DNA from: an uncultured beta proteobacterium
Lineage (GTDB): Bacteria; Pseudomonadota; Gammaproteobacteria; Burkholderiales; Burkholderiaceae_C
DNA length: 35,249 nt
NCBI GenBank assembly: GCA_903930255.1
Contig: CAIYYA010000010.1
Coordinates: forward strand, 1 to 35,249
Direction: 5' to 3'
Positions 1 through 10,493 of this stretch are shown here, one piece after another. How positions within the stretch are numbered: position 1 is the first letter of the stretch; each line of letters begins with the position of its first letter. Made by a program: the position numbers and the translations under genes. A model generated the notes under the pieces. The model had not been told where the DNA came from, did not search any database, and worked only from the letters and a program-made list of their open reading frames with translations.

Positions 1-1014
<1,014 letters not shown>

Positions 1015-1023
1015 AGCAGACCG

Positions 1024-1040
1024 AACCCTAGCGGGTTTTT
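1024..1040 (+). terminator. Probable intrinsic terminator of uvrB
   Basis: A short hairpin, AACCC-TAGC-GGGTT, is followed by a run of T and begins ten bases after the uvrB stop. The stem has only five pairs, so it is a modest terminator. The T run overlaps the stop codon of the convergent GGDEF/EAL gene. On the minus strand there is no T run after the stem. Confidence 0.5.
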
Positions 1041-4000
1041 AAGGCCAATTTTTGCTGGCCTGCCATGCTTGCACCCAAGCCGGCATGTCTGCTGCGGGCA
1101 TGGGGCGGGCAATGCCGTAACCCTGGGCCAGTGTGCAGCCCAGTGAAAGCAGCATGCTGCCATGCGCTGCAGTTTCTACGCCTTCGGCAATCACTTCTCT
1201 GCCAAAAGTGGCGGCCAATCCGATCACGCCTTGAACAATGGCCAGGTCATCGCGGTCGAGCAGCATGTCGCGAACAAAGCTCTGGTCGATCTTCAGCACG
1301 CCCGCTGGTAGACGTTTCAAATAGGTGAGCGACGAGTAGCCCGTGCCAAAGTCATCCAGCGCAAAATGCACACCCAGGGCGATACAGTCGCGCATGGCAT
1401 CCGATGCCTGGGTCATGTCTTTCATGGCGCTGGTTTCCAGAATTTCGAGCTCGAGCCAGTTGGCCGGCACATCGGGCTGACCTTGCAGCAGTTCTTGCAG
1501 ACGTTGCGGAAAATCGCTTTGCTGGAGCTGGCGCGCGCCAATGTTTACGCTTACTGGCAGGCGGAGCCCCTTGGTTTGCCAACTGGCAACCTGAGACAAG
1601 GCCGCTGCAATCGTCCATTCGCCCAGCTCCACGATCATGGGGTGATCTTCAATGATGGGCAAAAACTGCCCTGGTGCCAATAAGCCGCGCTGTGGGTGTT
1701 GCCAGCGAATCAGCGCTTCAGCACCCACTACGGCACCGGTTTGCATGTTCACCTTGGGCTGATAGAACAGCACCAATTCGTAAAGATCAAGCGCTCTGCG
1801 AATATTGGCCAAGCTCTCGCTGTGGGCTTGCACGGCAGCATCTTGCGCCAGGTCAAACATGTGATAGCGGTTTTTGCCCCCTTGTTTGGCAACATACATG
1901 GCCTGGTCAGCGTGGCGCAGCAGCAGGTCGGCATCGGAGTCATCCTGCGGATAGATGGTGACACCAACACTAGCAGAAACCTGCAATATCTGCTCACCAA
2001 TCAGCGTCGCATGGGCTGCGGCTTGTAAGAGACGTGCCAGCACGGGTTGGCAGTCCTGTGCGTGTGCCAAGTCCACTAAAACAGCGACAAACTCATCGCC
2101 ACCAATGCGCGCCAGTGTGTCGCCTTCACGCAGCGCATCTTTCAGGCCAGTAGCCAGGGAAATCAGCAGCTCGTCGCCTACAGCATGCCCATATTGATCG
2201 TTGATCGCTTTGAAACCATCCAGGTCAAGGTAAACCACCGCCAGCGATTCGTTGCGTCGCTGGGTTTGTGCCATGCCCTGCTGCAGCCGGTCGGCTAACA
2301 AAACCCGGTTGGGCAGGTTGGTCAAGACATCAAAATGGGCAATGTGTTCAAGTTGTTGTGCATGCTGCTTCATCGACGTGATGTCGGTGAACAGTGCCAC
2401 GTAATGCCGGGTTGTGCCTGCATCGTCACGCACCGCACTGATCGATAGCATTTCGGCATAGACCTCGCCGCTTTTGCGTCGGTTCCAGACTTCCCCATGC
2501 CAGTGACCCAGCTCAAGCAGGGTTTGCCACATGGCTGAGTAAAACTCGCGTGACTGACGACCCGATTGCAGGAGGCTGGTTTTTTTACCAATCACTTCGT
2601 CACGGCTGTAGCCGGTGATCTGCACAAATGTGGCATTCACATCGACGATGATGCCCTGAGCATCGGTGATAGTGATGCCTTCATGGGCGTGGGTGAAAAC
2701 GCTTGCCGCCAATTGCAATTTGCGTTCAGCCTGCTTGAAACTGGTCACGTCCTGAAAACTCCAGACACGCCCCATGACTTGCGTGTTGAGCATTTGCGGC
2801 AGGGAATGGCGCAAAAACACGCGCCCATCCTTGAAGAGCCATTGGTCGCGCAGTTCCACTTGCGGATCCGCGTAGGCCGCCGTGTTGAACTGCATGTCGT
2901 CGTCGGGGTTGAGCAGTTGCGGTCGGATCATGGCCTCAATTTGCTGCAGATCGCCTGTCTTCAAAATATCGACGGGAACGCCCATTGCGCCAGCAAATGC
3001 AGTGTTGTATTGCTGGATGCACTGGTCGTTGCCAACCACCAGCAAGCCATCGGCAGTGGCTTGCAGCGTAGCCTCCACCAGCGAAAGTGAACTGGCTAGC
3101 TCCTGGTTGACAAATTGAAGGCGTGCGTTGGCATGCGTCACTTCGGCACGTGCCAACGCCATGTGAATAAAGCTGCGCCAGATGGCCCAAGCTGCTCCGA
3201 TGATCAAAAGCAGCAAGGTGCTTGCAACGCTCAATACAACCGTCACTTCGGTGCGCCATTCAGCCAAGGCTGCTTCTTGCGGCATGCTGACCGACAGCCA
3301 ATTGCCGGCATATAAAGTGGGGCGAACCATCATGATGCTGGTCTGGGCATTGAGTCGCCCGTTGCCTTGTGTGATTTGGCCTGTGTTGGTGGGCTGGGGC
3401 AGTGCGTTGGCTAAGGTTTGACCCATTAATGCCTCAGCGAGCGGAAAACTGGCTAGCAAAAGTCCGGTGTCTTTTTCCAGCGTCACTGAAAAGCGGTGCA
3501 GGTCATCACCCGGGTTAAGTTGATCGGTCAATAGCGCCAGCTGCAACTCGGCTACGGCAATCAGCTTGCTGCCGTCTGCTAAGCGCTGTGAACGCGCCAA
3601 ATACAAAACCCGATCCGAATGCAAAGGGTTGATCACGGGTGCACTGATTCGAAGTTCCGAGAAAGGCTGTGCCAGCACAGCAGCAAAAAAACCATCCGGC
3701 ATGGGCAATCCCAGACGCTGAGTGCTCGGGCGAGCGCTGAGCAGCGTTTTTCCATTCGCGTTGATGATGGCAATATCACGCAGCAACAGATTCTGATTCA
3801 GCGCTGCACTGACCAAGCGCTGCAAGTTGCGATCTTCAAACCAAGTTAGTTCTGTTGAATGTGGTTTGAGGCTGGTGCTTTGTGCCTGCGCGGCCCAGTC
3901 GCCCAGCCCAGAAAGCATGACATCCACTCCCAGCAAGGTTCGGTTGATCTCGGTTTCACTCGAGCTGGCCACACGGGCAACTTGTTCGCCGGCATTGTGC

Positions 4001-4116
4001 AGAGCCTCTGAGCGGTCATGAATCAGTAAAGCCGCGGTCAACAGAACCACTATCAGCAATGAAGTGACAGCCGCCAAAGCGATGAAGACTTTGAAATTGC
4101 GCAGAGAGCGTGGCAT
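1039..4116 (-). CDS. Membrane-bound PAS-PAS-GGDEF-EAL c-di-GMP cyclase/phosphodiesterase
   Basis: A predicted 1025-residue inner-membrane signalling enzyme. Residues 9-33 and about 291-314 are hydrophobic and bracket a ~255-residue periplasmic sensor region (Cache/CHASE-like, not identified further). Two PAS-like regions follow (about 345-460 and 470-585). The cyclase domain has GGDEF at 672-676 and an inhibitory RxxD site (R663-D666). The phosphodiesterase domain has EAL at 800-802, DDFGTGYSSL at 921-930 and IAEGVET near 977. Key residues of both domains are present, so either activity is possible. I chose the ATG at 4116. A longer reading from 4218 would overlap the upstream gene by about 88 bases and would put 34 non-hydrophobic residues before the first membrane segment. 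No clear Shine-Dalgarno sequence is seen. It lies 14 bases after the TRAP-type binding protein gene, which suggests one transcript. Confidence 0.93.
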   Translation of the reverse strand: MPRSLRNFKVFIALAAVTSLLIVVLLTAALLIHDRSEALHNAGEQVARVASSSETEINRTLLGVDVMLSGLGDWAAQAQSTSLKPHSTELTWFEDRNLQRLVSAALNQNLLLRDIAIINANGKTLLSARPSTQRLGLPMPDGFFAAVLAQPFSELRISAPVINPLHSDRVLYLARSQRLADGSKLIAVAELQLALLTDQLNPGDDLHRFSVTLEKDTGLLLASFPLAEALMGQTLANALPQPTNTGQITQGNGRLNAQTSIMMVRPTLYAGNWLSVSMPQEAALAEWRTEVTVVLSVASTLLLLIIGAAWAIWRSFIHMALARAEVTHANARLQFVNQELASSLSLVEATLQATADGLLVVGNDQCIQQYNTAFAGAMGVPVDILKTGDLQQIEAMIRPQLLNPDDDMQFNTAAYADPQVELRDQWLFKDGRVFLRHSLPQMLNTQVMGRVWSFQDVTSFKQAERKLQLAASVFTHAHEGITITDAQGIIVDVNATFVQITGYSRDEVIGKKTSLLQSGRQSREFYSAMWQTLLELGHWHGEVWNRRKSGEVYAEMLSISAVRDDAGTTRHYVALFTDITSMKQHAQQLEHIAHFDVLTNLPNRVLLADRLQQGMAQTQRRNESLAVVYLDLDGFKAINDQYGHAVGDELLISLATGLKDALREGDTLARIGGDEFVAVLVDLAHAQDCQPVLARLLQAAAHATLIGEQILQVSASVGVTIYPQDDSDADLLLRHADQAMYVAKQGGKNRYHMFDLAQDAAVQAHSESLANIRRALDLYELVLFYQPKVNMQTGAVVGAEALIRWQHPQRGLLAPGQFLPIIEDHPMIVELGEWTIAAALSQVASWQTKGLRLPVSVNIGARQLQQSDFPQRLQELLQGQPDVPANWLELEILETSAMKDMTQASDAMRDCIALGVHFALDDFGTGYSSLTYLKRLPAGVLKIDQSFVRDMLLDRDDLAIVQGVIGLAATFGREVIAEGVETAAHGSMLLSLGCTLAQGYGIARPMPAADMPAWVQAWQASKNWP

Positions 4117-4130
4117 CTGTGGGCTGGAAA

Positions 4131-5297
4131 TTAGGGCTTGCTGGTGCGTGTCTCGGCACGAATGCCAGTCACCGATGCCAACAAGCGGTTCCAAACCGGC
4201 ACACACTGATTGCCACAACGGTCTACCCAGGCTGGTAAAACGCTTTCGCGAAAAGCACTGCGCAGACGTTTTTCGTCGGCTGCGTTGGCACGGACTTCCG
4301 TCATATGTCCAGATTTCCCGGTGGTACAGTTGCTGCGCCCCATATTGCAGGCAACGCCTTCCAGGGTTTGGCGCTCGGAGTCAGCCCAAATCGTTTGCTC
4401 GAGCTTGCGTAACTCAGTTTTAAGTAGTAACTGAATGTTGGTGGGCAAAGCCTGCCAGGCACCCAGATTGGCGCCAAACACGGACAAGCCCCAGGTGGTG
4501 GCACTGGTTTGTAAATGACTGGATACCTCATGCAGTCCAATCGCATTGCCCGACATGGCGCCTGTGATGGCGCAATCCAGGTTGCCGCTGCGTAGTCCGG
4601 GCACTACCGCGGCGAATTCAGTTTGCAAAGGCACAGCGCCAAAAGGGCGAATCAAGTCAGCTTGCGATGGGTTGCTGATGCGCACACGTCGTCCGGCTAA
4701 GTCAGATAAACCGCTGAATGCGCTTCTGCAAAAAGTCACCTGGGCTGGATAGGCATAAATGGCCAGCAACTCGATGCCGTGTCGCTCACGCAGTTTTTGC
4801 TCGAGATGAGGTCGAAACGCTGCAACTGAGCGGCGCAATGCGGCCATGTCGGGGTTCATGCCTGCCAGATCAAGTGCCGCCAGTTCAGGATCGGCGCTCA
4901 GAATGCCGCCCATCAATATGGTGCCAAACGGTACCACACCCAGTTGCATGACGCGCATCATTTCATTGGTGCGAATGCCTGCTTTGTCAAAAGCAACAAG
5001 CTCCGCTACAACCTGACCTTGCGTGAGTGCAGGCAAGGTCTTTTGCCAAAACGGTTCTTCAAAGTTTGAAAATTGGCTGGCTGCGGCCAGGCCGCCGACG
5101 ATACGCAAACGCATGGGTGTGAGAGCTGCATCAGCGGCTTGCGCGCCATTTGAAAAGAGGCAGATGGATGCAAAAGCCAATCGCCAACGCAAGCTGAAGA
5201 AGCTTTGACACCAAGCATGGATAGCATGCGACTGCGACGCATTGACGCGCTGGCTCCAACGCAAGAAGTTTGAGTGAGTCATGATCAGGCTGAACAT
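4131..5297 (-). CDS. TRAP-type (DctP-like) periplasmic solute-binding protein
   Basis: A 388-residue protein resembling the substrate-binding subunit of TRAP transporters. An N-terminal basic stretch and hydrophobic core ending in SNGAQA-ADA (about residues 38-56) look like a signal peptide with a long n-region. The middle carries DctP-family features such as GRRVRISNPSQADLIRPFGA and a region reading PGLRSGNLDCAITGA. Four cysteines near the C terminus (CNMGRSNC and CGNQC) could form disulfides. No TRAP permease genes (DctQ/DctM) are adjacent. Instead the next gene is the membrane GGDEF/EAL enzyme, so the protein may present a ligand to that sensor rather than feed a transporter; this is inference. 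The start is uncertain between the ATG at 5297 and the ATG at 5282. It is divergent from iscR. Confidence 0.75.
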   Translation of the reverse strand: MFSLIMTHSNFLRWSQRVNASQSHAIHAWCQSFFSLRWRLAFASICLFSNGAQAADAALTPMRLRIVGGLAAASQFSNFEEPFWQKTLPALTQGQVVAELVAFDKAGIRTNEMMRVMQLGVVPFGTILMGGILSADPELAALDLAGMNPDMAALRRSVAAFRPHLEQKLRERHGIELLAIYAYPAQVTFCRSAFSGLSDLAGRRVRISNPSQADLIRPFGAVPLQTEFAAVVPGLRSGNLDCAITGAMSGNAIGLHEVSSHLQTSATTWGLSVFGANLGAWQALPTNIQLLLKTELRKLEQTIWADSERQTLEGVACNMGRSNCTTGKSGHMTEVRANAADEKRLRSAFRESVLPAWVDRCGNQCVPVWNRLLASVTGIRAETRTSKP

Positions 5298-5334
5298 TTT
5301 TTCGTTAATCCGACAAAATTACTAGGACTTGCGC

Positions 5335-5360
5335 TATACTTGACTACATTGGTCAACAAC
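5335..5360 (+). promoter_or_regulatory. iscR promoter -10 region with overlapping IscR type 1 operator
   Basis: TATACT at 5335-5340 fits a sigma-70 -10 box; the -35 is weak (CCGACA at 5310-5315 with a 19-base spacer, or GACAAA with 17). The sequence beginning ATA at 5336 and reading CTTGACTACATTGGTCAA agrees closely with the known E. coli type 1 IscR site (ATASYYGACTRWWWYAGTCRRSTAT). It matches at the GACT and GTC half-sites with the correct spacing. Holo-IscR bound there would cover the -10 box, giving the expected negative autoregulation of the isc operon. The TRAP/GGDEF unit reads the other way from the same 138-base gap. Confidence 0.7.
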
Positions 5361-5435
5361 TCAATCGGCGTGGTCATTCTAAGCGCAGATATGAGTTGAT
5401 TGCCTTTCACATCAACCGAATGCTAGGAGTTTGCG

Positions 5436-5972
5436 ATGCGTTTAACGACCAAAGGCCGCTTTGCGGTCACAGCGATGATTGATCTGGGTTTGCGCCAAAG
5501 TTCAGGTCCTGTAACCTTGGCGGCCATTAGCCAGCGGCAACAAATTTCGTTGTCTTACCTGGAGCAGCTCTTTGGCAAATTACGCCGCAATGCGTTGGTT
5601 GAGTCAACCCGTGGGCCTGGTGGTGGCTACACGCTGGCACGCGCACCGGCTGACATCAGTGTGGCTGAAATCATCACCTCCGTCGATGAGCCCATGGATG
5701 CCACACAATGTGGTGGCAAAGAAAACTGCCTGGGCGAAGGTGCACGCTGCATGACACATGAGTTGTGGGCATCTCTGAACGTGAAAATGGTCGAGTTTTT
5801 GGACTCGGTCACCCTGCAAACCTTGGTGGATGAGCAATTGGCTAAAGGCTTTCAGCTCGAAGAAAAACCCACACTCAAGCGTGCCATTTCGAGCATGCCC
5901 GTGATGAAACCGATTCGTGTGAACGCGCCCAATTCAGTGTTTGCTTTGGGCAATATGTACTCAAAAATGTGA
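5436..5972 (+). CDS. iscR: Fe-S cluster assembly transcriptional regulator IscR
   Basis: A 178-residue Rrf2-family winged-helix regulator that senses [2Fe-2S] supply and controls the isc operon. The N-terminal helix-turn-helix ([17 protein letters not shown], then [18 protein letters not shown]) and the wing GPGGGY are typical. Cluster ligands are Cys92, Cys98, Cys105 and His108 ([17 protein letters not shown]). The second cysteine spacing is one residue longer than the C-x5-C-x5-C of E. coli. After residue ~145 there is a poorly conserved tail. The start is fixed by AGGAG at 5425-5429, six bases before the ATG. It is first in the operon and has an IscR-like operator upstream. Confidence 0.97.
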   Translation: MRLTTKGRFAVTAMIDLGLRQSSGPVTLAAISQRQQISLSYLEQLFGKLRRNALVESTRGPGGGYTLARAPADISVAEIITSVDEPMDATQCGGKENCLGEGARCMTHELWASLNVKMVEFLDSVTLQTLVDEQLAKGFQLEEKPTLKRAISSMPVMKPIRVNAPNSVFALGNMYSKM

Positions 5973-5980
5973 GATCAACG

Positions 5981-7201
5981 ATGGACAGCACGCCTCATTT
6001 CCCCATCTATCTGGACTACAGCGCTACCAACCCGTGTGATCAACGTGTGGTGGATGCCATGATTCCCTGGTTACGTCAGCATTTTGGCAACCCCGCTTCG
6101 CGCAGCCATGCGTGGGGCTGGGAGGCTGAAGCTGCTGTTGAAAAAGCCCGTCAGCACGTGGCAGATTTGATTGGTGCCGATCCCCGTGAAATTGTCTGGA
6201 CCTCAGGCGCCACCGAGTCCAACAACCTGGCATTAAAAGGTGCCGCGCATTTTTATCAGTCCAAGGGTAAACACATCATCACCGTTAAAACCGAGCACAA
6301 AGCCGTTCTCGACACGTGTCGCGAATTGGAGCGCCAAGGTTTTGAAGTGACTTACCTTGATGTGCAAGCGGATGGTTTGCTGAATTTGGACGTGTTCAAA
6401 GCGGCTATTCGTGCGGACACCATCTTGGCGAGCGTGATGTTTGTCAACAATGAAATTGGCGTGATTCAGGACATCGCGGCACTCGCTGCAATTTGTCGAG
6501 CCAGCGGCGTGGTGTTTCATGTGGATGCGGCACAGGCTACGGGTCGGGTTGCGTTAGATTTGAGCCAACTTCCGGTTGATTTGATGAGCTTGACCGCACA
6601 TAAAACCTATGGTCCCAAAGGTGTGGGTGCGCTTTTTGTGCGCCGCAAACCACGCATTCGGCTTGAGGCGCAAATGCACGGGGGTGGACATGAGCGCGGC
6701 ATGCGCAGTGGCACCTTGCCAACACACCAGATCGTGGGTATGGGTGAAGCCTATCGTTTGGCCAAGGAAGAAATGGCCACAGAGCTGCTCCAAATACAGG
6801 CCTTGCATGACCGTTTGTTAACTGGACTAAAAGATGTGGAGCAGGTGTTTGTCAACGGCCATGCAACGCAGCGTGTGCCGCACAACCTGAACATCAGCTT
6901 TAACTATGTTGAAGGTGAGTCACTCATCATGGGTATCAAGGGTCTAGCTGTTTCGAGCGGATCGGCCTGCACCTCAGCCTCGCTGGAGCCTAGCTATGTG
7001 CTGCGTGCCTTGGGTCGCAGTGATGAGTTGGCACATAGCAGCCTTCGCATGACGCTTGGTCGCTGGACTACCGAGGCTGAAATTGACTACGCTATTGATA
7101 GCATAAAACTCAATGTGGCCAAGCTTCGAGAGCTGAGTCCGCTTTGGGATATGTACAAAGAAGGTATCGACATCTCGAGCATTCAGTGGGCTGCACATTG
7201 A
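5981..7201 (+). CDS. iscS: Cysteine desulfurase IscS
   Basis: A PLP-dependent cysteine desulfurase of about 406 residues that takes sulfur from L-cysteine and passes it as persulfide to IscU. PLP-binding features include TSGATESNN and HVDAAQATG, with the Schiff-base lysine in [12 protein letters not shown] (Lys208). The mobile catalytic loop is [21 protein letters not shown]-like, with Cys330 as the persulfide carrier. I chose the ATG at 5981 because family members begin just before [13 protein letters not shown] at 5969 overlaps the iscR stop and would add four residues. The gap to iscR is eight bases. A palindromic repeat separates it from iscU. Confidence 0.97.
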   Translation: MDSTPHFPIYLDYSATNPCDQRVVDAMIPWLRQHFGNPASRSHAWGWEAEAAVEKARQHVADLIGADPREIVWTSGATESNNLALKGAAHFYQSKGKHIITVKTEHKAVLDTCRELERQGFEVTYLDVQADGLLNLDVFKAAIRADTILASVMFVNNEIGVIQDIAALAAICRASGVVFHVDAAQATGRVALDLSQLPVDLMSLTAHKTYGPKGVGALFVRRKPRIRLEAQMHGGGHERGMRSGTLPTHQIVGMGEAYRLAKEEMATELLQIQALHDRLLTGLKDVEQVFVNGHATQRVPHNLNISFNYVEGESLIMGIKGLAVSSGSACTSASLEPSYVLRALGRSDELAHSSLRMTLGRWTTEAEIDYAIDSIKLNVAKLRELSPLWDMYKEGIDISSIQWAAH

Positions 7202-7210
7202 TCTGGAACA

Positions 7211-7289
7211 CCCCTGTGGCGGCTTGGCCGCCTCCCCCTCAAGGGGGCAACGCCAGTGGCCCGGCTAAGCCGGTTCCACGGCATTTCTG
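7211..7289. repeat. Palindromic repeat element between iscS and iscU
   Basis: The 130-base gap inside the isc operon holds three consecutive perfect hairpins: GGCGGC-TTG-GCCGCC (7218-7232), CCCCC-TCAA-GGGGG (7234-7247) and CCGGCT-A-AGCCGG (7261-7273). They sit between outer TGTGG and CCACG arms. The base composition is far more GC-rich than the flanks. From memory, closely similar elements (ending in a segment like AGCCGGTTCCACGGC) occur many times between genes in Comamonadaceae genomes. Only one copy lies in this window, so the repeat status rests on that recollection. None of the hairpins has a T tract typical of a terminator. The structure could stabilise or partition the iscRS and iscUA transcripts. 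Confidence 0.7.
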
Positions 7290-7331
7290 GCTAGCACGAC
7301 GTTTTAACGATTGATATGTAGGAGTTAGAAA

Positions 7332-7730
7332 ATGGCATATTCTGAAAAAGTGGTGGATCACTATGAAAACCCGCGCAATGTGGGCTCATTTGATAAAGGC
7401 GACGAATCAGTAGGCACTGGCATGGTGGGGGCACCTGCCTGTGGTGATGTGATGAAGCTGCAGATCAAGGTGAACCCTGTGACTGGGGTCATCGAAGATG
7501 CGCGTTTTAAAACCTATGGCTGTGGCTCAGCCATTGCATCAAGCTCGTTGGTGACTGAATGGGTCAAGGGGAAAACGCTTGACCAAGCCGCCGCGCTAAA
7601 AAATAGCGAAATAGCCGAAGAATTGGCCTTGCCGCCTGTCAAAATCCATTGTTCAATTTTGGCTGAAGACGCCATCAAGGCGGCAGTCAACGATTACCGA
7701 CAAAAACACTTGGAAGTCACACCGGCTTGA
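7332..7730 (+). CDS. iscU: Fe-S cluster assembly scaffold IscU
   Basis: A 132-residue scaffold on which IscS-derived sulfur and iron are assembled into [2Fe-2S] clusters before transfer aided by HscA/HscB. The three cluster cysteines are in GAPACGDVM (Cys37), [12 protein letters not shown] (Cys64) and [12 protein letters not shown] (Cys107); Asp39 and His106 are also in place. The LPPVK motif at 100-104 is the HscA recognition site. The length matches the family. GGAG at 7321 precedes the ATG at the right distance. Confidence 0.98.
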   Translation: MAYSEKVVDHYENPRNVGSFDKGDESVGTGMVGAPACGDVMKLQIKVNPVTGVIEDARFKTYGCGSAIASSSLVTEWVKGKTLDQAAALKNSEIAEELALPPVKIHCSILAEDAIKAAVNDYRQKHLEVTPA

Positions 7731-7785
7731 TCTACACGCCATCGCTAAGCATGCATCACCTGACGCAACCATCTTTCACTACATC

Positions 7786-8109
7786 ATGGCCGTAACGCTG
7801 ACTGAACCCGCCGCCCGACACATCAACCGCTATTTGGCCAAACGTGGCCAGGGGGTAGGGGTGCGCCTGGGCGTCAAAACCACTGGTTGTTCGGGCATGG
7901 CTTACAAGCTCGAATATGTCGATGAAATTAGCCCCGAGGATTTGGTTTATGAAGGCCACGGAGTCAAGGTGTTGATTGACCCGAAAAGCCTGGCCTATCT
8001 GGACGGCACCGAGCTTGACTTCGTGCGTGAAGGTTTGAACGAAGGCTTTAGGTTCAATAACCCCAAGGAACGTGACCGCTGCGGCTGCGGTGAGTCGTTT
8101 CGCGTGTGA
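7786..8109 (+). CDS. iscA: Iron-sulfur cluster assembly protein IscA
   Basis: A 107-residue A-type carrier that receives Fe-S clusters from IscU and delivers them to apo-proteins. The three conserved cysteines are at 35 ([13 protein letters not shown]) and at 99 and 101 (DRCGCGESF), the same positions as in E. coli IscA. The stop codon overlaps the start of hscB by four bases (GTGTGA arrangement), so translation of the two is probably coupled. Confidence 0.97.
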   Translation: MAVTLTEPAARHINRYLAKRGQGVGVRLGVKTTGCSGMAYKLEYVDEISPEDLVYEGHGVKVLIDPKSLAYLDGTELDFVREGLNEGFRFNNPKERDRCGCGESFRV

Positions 8110-8624
8110 ATCTGCAATCTGACGATTTTGCGTTGTTTGGTCTTGAGCGGCGCTTTGCACAAGACCGTGCAGTGCTTGACGCTCGCTGGAAAGACTTGCA
8201 ACGCCAAGCTCATCCTGATAAATTTGCTGCGCAAGGTGCGGCGGCTCTGCGCATTGCGATGCAATGGTCGGTGCGAATCAATGAAGCCTATCAGCGACTG
8301 AAAGACCCGCTCAAGCGAGCATCTTACCTGTGTGAACTCAATGCTGCACCCATTCAGGCAGAGAACAATACCGCGATGTCGGGCGATTTTTTAATGCAAC
8401 AAATGCAATGGCGCGAAGATCTCGACGCTGCAAATGAACTCAAAGATATTCAGCAAATTAGCCTGCAGTGCAAGCAGGCTGTGCTCGAGTTACTACAAAA
8501 AATAGAGCATTTGCTGGATGTCGAGCAAAATTTCCTGGTGGCTGCAGGGCAGGTCAGGGCGCTCATGTTTATGCAGCGTTTTGTTTTGGATGTGGACAAT
8601 CGGCTCGATCAGTTCGAACTTTAA
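8106..8624 (+). CDS. hscB: Co-chaperone HscB (J-domain protein)
   Basis: A 172-residue J-type co-chaperone that brings IscU to HscA and stimulates its ATPase. The N-terminal J domain has the HPD motif at residues 36-38 ([10 protein letters not shown]) and the typical [19 protein letters not shown] helix. The C-terminal ~90 residues form the IscU-binding helical region. It starts with GTG overlapping the iscA stop codon by four bases and is followed five bases later by hscA. Confidence 0.95.
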   Translation: MNLQSDDFALFGLERRFAQDRAVLDARWKDLQRQAHPDKFAAQGAAALRIAMQWSVRINEAYQRLKDPLKRASYLCELNAAPIQAENNTAMSGDFLMQQMQWREDLDAANELKDIQQISLQCKQAVLELLQKIEHLLDVEQNFLVAAGQVRALMFMQRFVLDVDNRLDQFEL

Positions 8625-8629
8625 GAAAA

Positions 8630-10486
8630 ATGGCTTTACTTCAAATCTCTGAACCTGGGCAATCGCCTAACCCACACGAGCGCCGTATCGCGGTTGGCAT
8701 TGACTTGGGCACCACACATTCGCTGGTTGCAGCGGTGCGCCATGGTGTGGCGGAATGTTTGCCTGATGCGCTGAATCGAGTGATCTTGCCGTCTGTTGTG
8801 CGTTACCTGTCGGGTGGTGGACGGCAAATTGGCTGGGATGCCATTGCGTCTGGAGTAGCTGACCCACAAAACACGGTGGCATCAGTCAAACGTTTCATGG
8901 GGCGCAGCCTGTGCGACGTCGCGGGCGCAGCCAAATTACCCTATGCGTTTATCGATCACCCTGGCATGTTGGGTTTGCAAACAGTGCAGGGCGAAAAATC
9001 ACCGGTTGAAGTGAGTGCCGATATATTGGCAACTCTGCGCTACCGTGCAGAGGACACTTTCAACGAAGATTTGTATGGTGCTGTTATCACGGTGCCAGCC
9101 TATTTTGACGACGCACAGCGCCAGGCCACTAAAGATGCGGCCCAAATGGCTGGTTTGAACGTGTTGCGCTTGATCAACGAACCCACTGCGGCCGCACTTG
9201 CTTACGGCTTGGACAACGCTGCCGAAGGCATTTATGCCATTTATGATTTGGGTGGTGGCACTTTTGACATTTCAATTTTGCGTTTGACACAAGGTGTGTT
9301 TGAGGTGGTGGCCACCGGCGGCGATTCAGCTTTGGGTGGCGATGATTACGACCACGCCCTGGCCGACTGGGTGCTGCTGCAAAGCGGCATTGCGGTGGAT
9401 AGCGCCCTTGATAAAGCGGCACTGAAAGCCGCCGCACGAACCTGCAAAGAGGCATTAACAGCTATTGAATCTGTAGCTTTTAAAGCACGCTTGACAAGCG
9501 CTGAGCTCAGTTTTGATGTGTCAAAAACAGCGTTTGAGGCAGTCACTCAAACTTTGACTGCTCGCACGCTGCAAGCTGCACGTAAAGCGCTGCGCGATGC
9601 CAAGTTGACAGTGAGCGAGGTCAAAGGTGTGGTGCTGGTCGGCGGCTCAACCCGCATGCCGCAAATCCAGACTGCGGTGGCTGAGTTTTTTGGCAAAGCG
9701 CCGCTGACCAATCTGAATCCTGACGAGGTGGTGGCGCTGGGCGCAGCCATACAGGCCAATCAGCTCGCGGGTAACAACCCGGGTGGCGATTTGTTGCTGC
9801 TCGATGTGATTCCACTTTCGCTGGGTATTGAAACCATGGGTGGGCTGGCGGAGCGCATGGTGTTGCGCAACGAGACTATTCCAACTGCCAAGGCGCAAGA
9901 CTTCACCACGTATATCGATGGACAAACCGCTTTAGCGCTGCACGTGGTTCAAGGAGAGCGAGATTTGGTCGCCGACTGCCGCAGCTTGGCTCGCTTTGAG
10001 TTGCGTGGCATTCCGCCCATGGTGGCTGGCGCTGCGCGTATTCGCGTGACTTTCACGGTCGATGCCGATGGGCTGCTCAGTGTGGCTGCGCGCGAGCAGG
10101 GTAGTGGGGTAGAAGCACAAATTAACGTCAAGCCGTCTTACGGACTGGCCGACGAGCAAATTGCCCGCATGCTGGCAGATAGTTTTAATACCGCCGAAGT
10201 GGATATGCAGGCGCGAGCCATTGCTGAAGCACGTGTTGATGCCGATCGCATGCTTTTGGCGACGCTGAGCGCTTTGAATGCTGACGCCGATTTACTCGAC
10301 GAAAGCCAAGGTCTTGAAATTGACCGCTTGATGCGTGATGTGCAGGCCGCGCGCTCACTGACTGATGCCAAAGCCATAGAATCCATCACGCTAACGCTGG
10401 CTAAGGGAACCGAAGCTTTTGCCGCCTTGCGCATGAACCGCGGTATTCAAAAAGCCTTGTCTGGTAAAAATATTGCCTCTATTTAA
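8630..10486 (+). CDS. hscA: Fe-S cluster assembly chaperone HscA (Hsp70 family)
   Basis: A 618-residue specialised Hsp70 that uses ATP to help release clusters from IscU. The nucleotide-binding domain shows the phosphate-1 motif [17 protein letters not shown] near residue 27, [15 protein letters not shown], the phosphate-2 motif [13 protein letters not shown] and [14 protein letters not shown]. The C-terminal half is the substrate-binding domain that grips LPPVK of IscU. The open frame extends back to 8468, but that part overlaps hscB and has no Hsp70 similarity, so the ATG at 8630 is used. The Shine-Dalgarno is poor, consistent with coupling to hscB. A segment around 9460-9505 resembles a palindromic repeat also seen in comEC. 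Confidence 0.96.
   Translation: MALLQISEPGQSPNPHERRIAVGIDLGTTHSLVAAVRHGVAECLPDALNRVILPSVVRYLSGGGRQIGWDAIASGVADPQNTVASVKRFMGRSLCDVAGAAKLPYAFIDHPGMLGLQTVQGEKSPVEVSADILATLRYRAEDTFNEDLYGAVITVPAYFDDAQRQATKDAAQMAGLNVLRLINEPTAAALAYGLDNAAEGIYAIYDLGGGTFDISILRLTQGVFEVVATGGDSALGGDDYDHALADWVLLQSGIAVDSALDKAALKAAARTCKEALTAIESVAFKARLTSAELSFDVSKTAFEAVTQTLTARTLQAARKALRDAKLTVSEVKGVVLVGGSTRMPQIQTAVAEFFGKAPLTNLNPDEVVALGAAIQANQLAGNNPGGDLLLLDVIPLSLGIETMGGLAERMVLRNETIPTAKAQDFTTYIDGQTALALHVVQGERDLVADCRSLARFELRGIPPMVAGAARIRVTFTVDADGLLSVAAREQGSGVEAQINVKPSYGLADEQIARMLADSFNTAEVDMQARAIAEARVDADRMLLATLSALNADADLLDESQGLEIDRLMRDVQAARSLTDAKAIESITLTLAKGTEAFAALRMNRGIQKALSGKNIASI
9462..9506. repeat. Intragenic palindromic-repeat-like segment in hscA
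   Basis: Within the hscA frame the DNA reads AACAGCTATTGAATCTGTAG and then, at 9485-9502, GCACGCTTGACAAGCGCT. The core CGCTTGACAAGCG is an inverted repeat (CGCTTG-A-CAAGCG). The 18-base core differs at only two positions from 13836-13853 in comEC. The protein here (residues ~280-295 of HscA) is a variable part of Hsp70, so an inserted repeat that stayed in frame is plausible. Confidence 0.4.
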
Positions 10487-10493
10487 GTGCATC

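Noticed and set aside
8468-8629. N-terminal extension of the HscA frame by 54 codons
   Set aside because: It overlaps hscB in another frame and has no Hsp70 similarity; the family start is at 8630.
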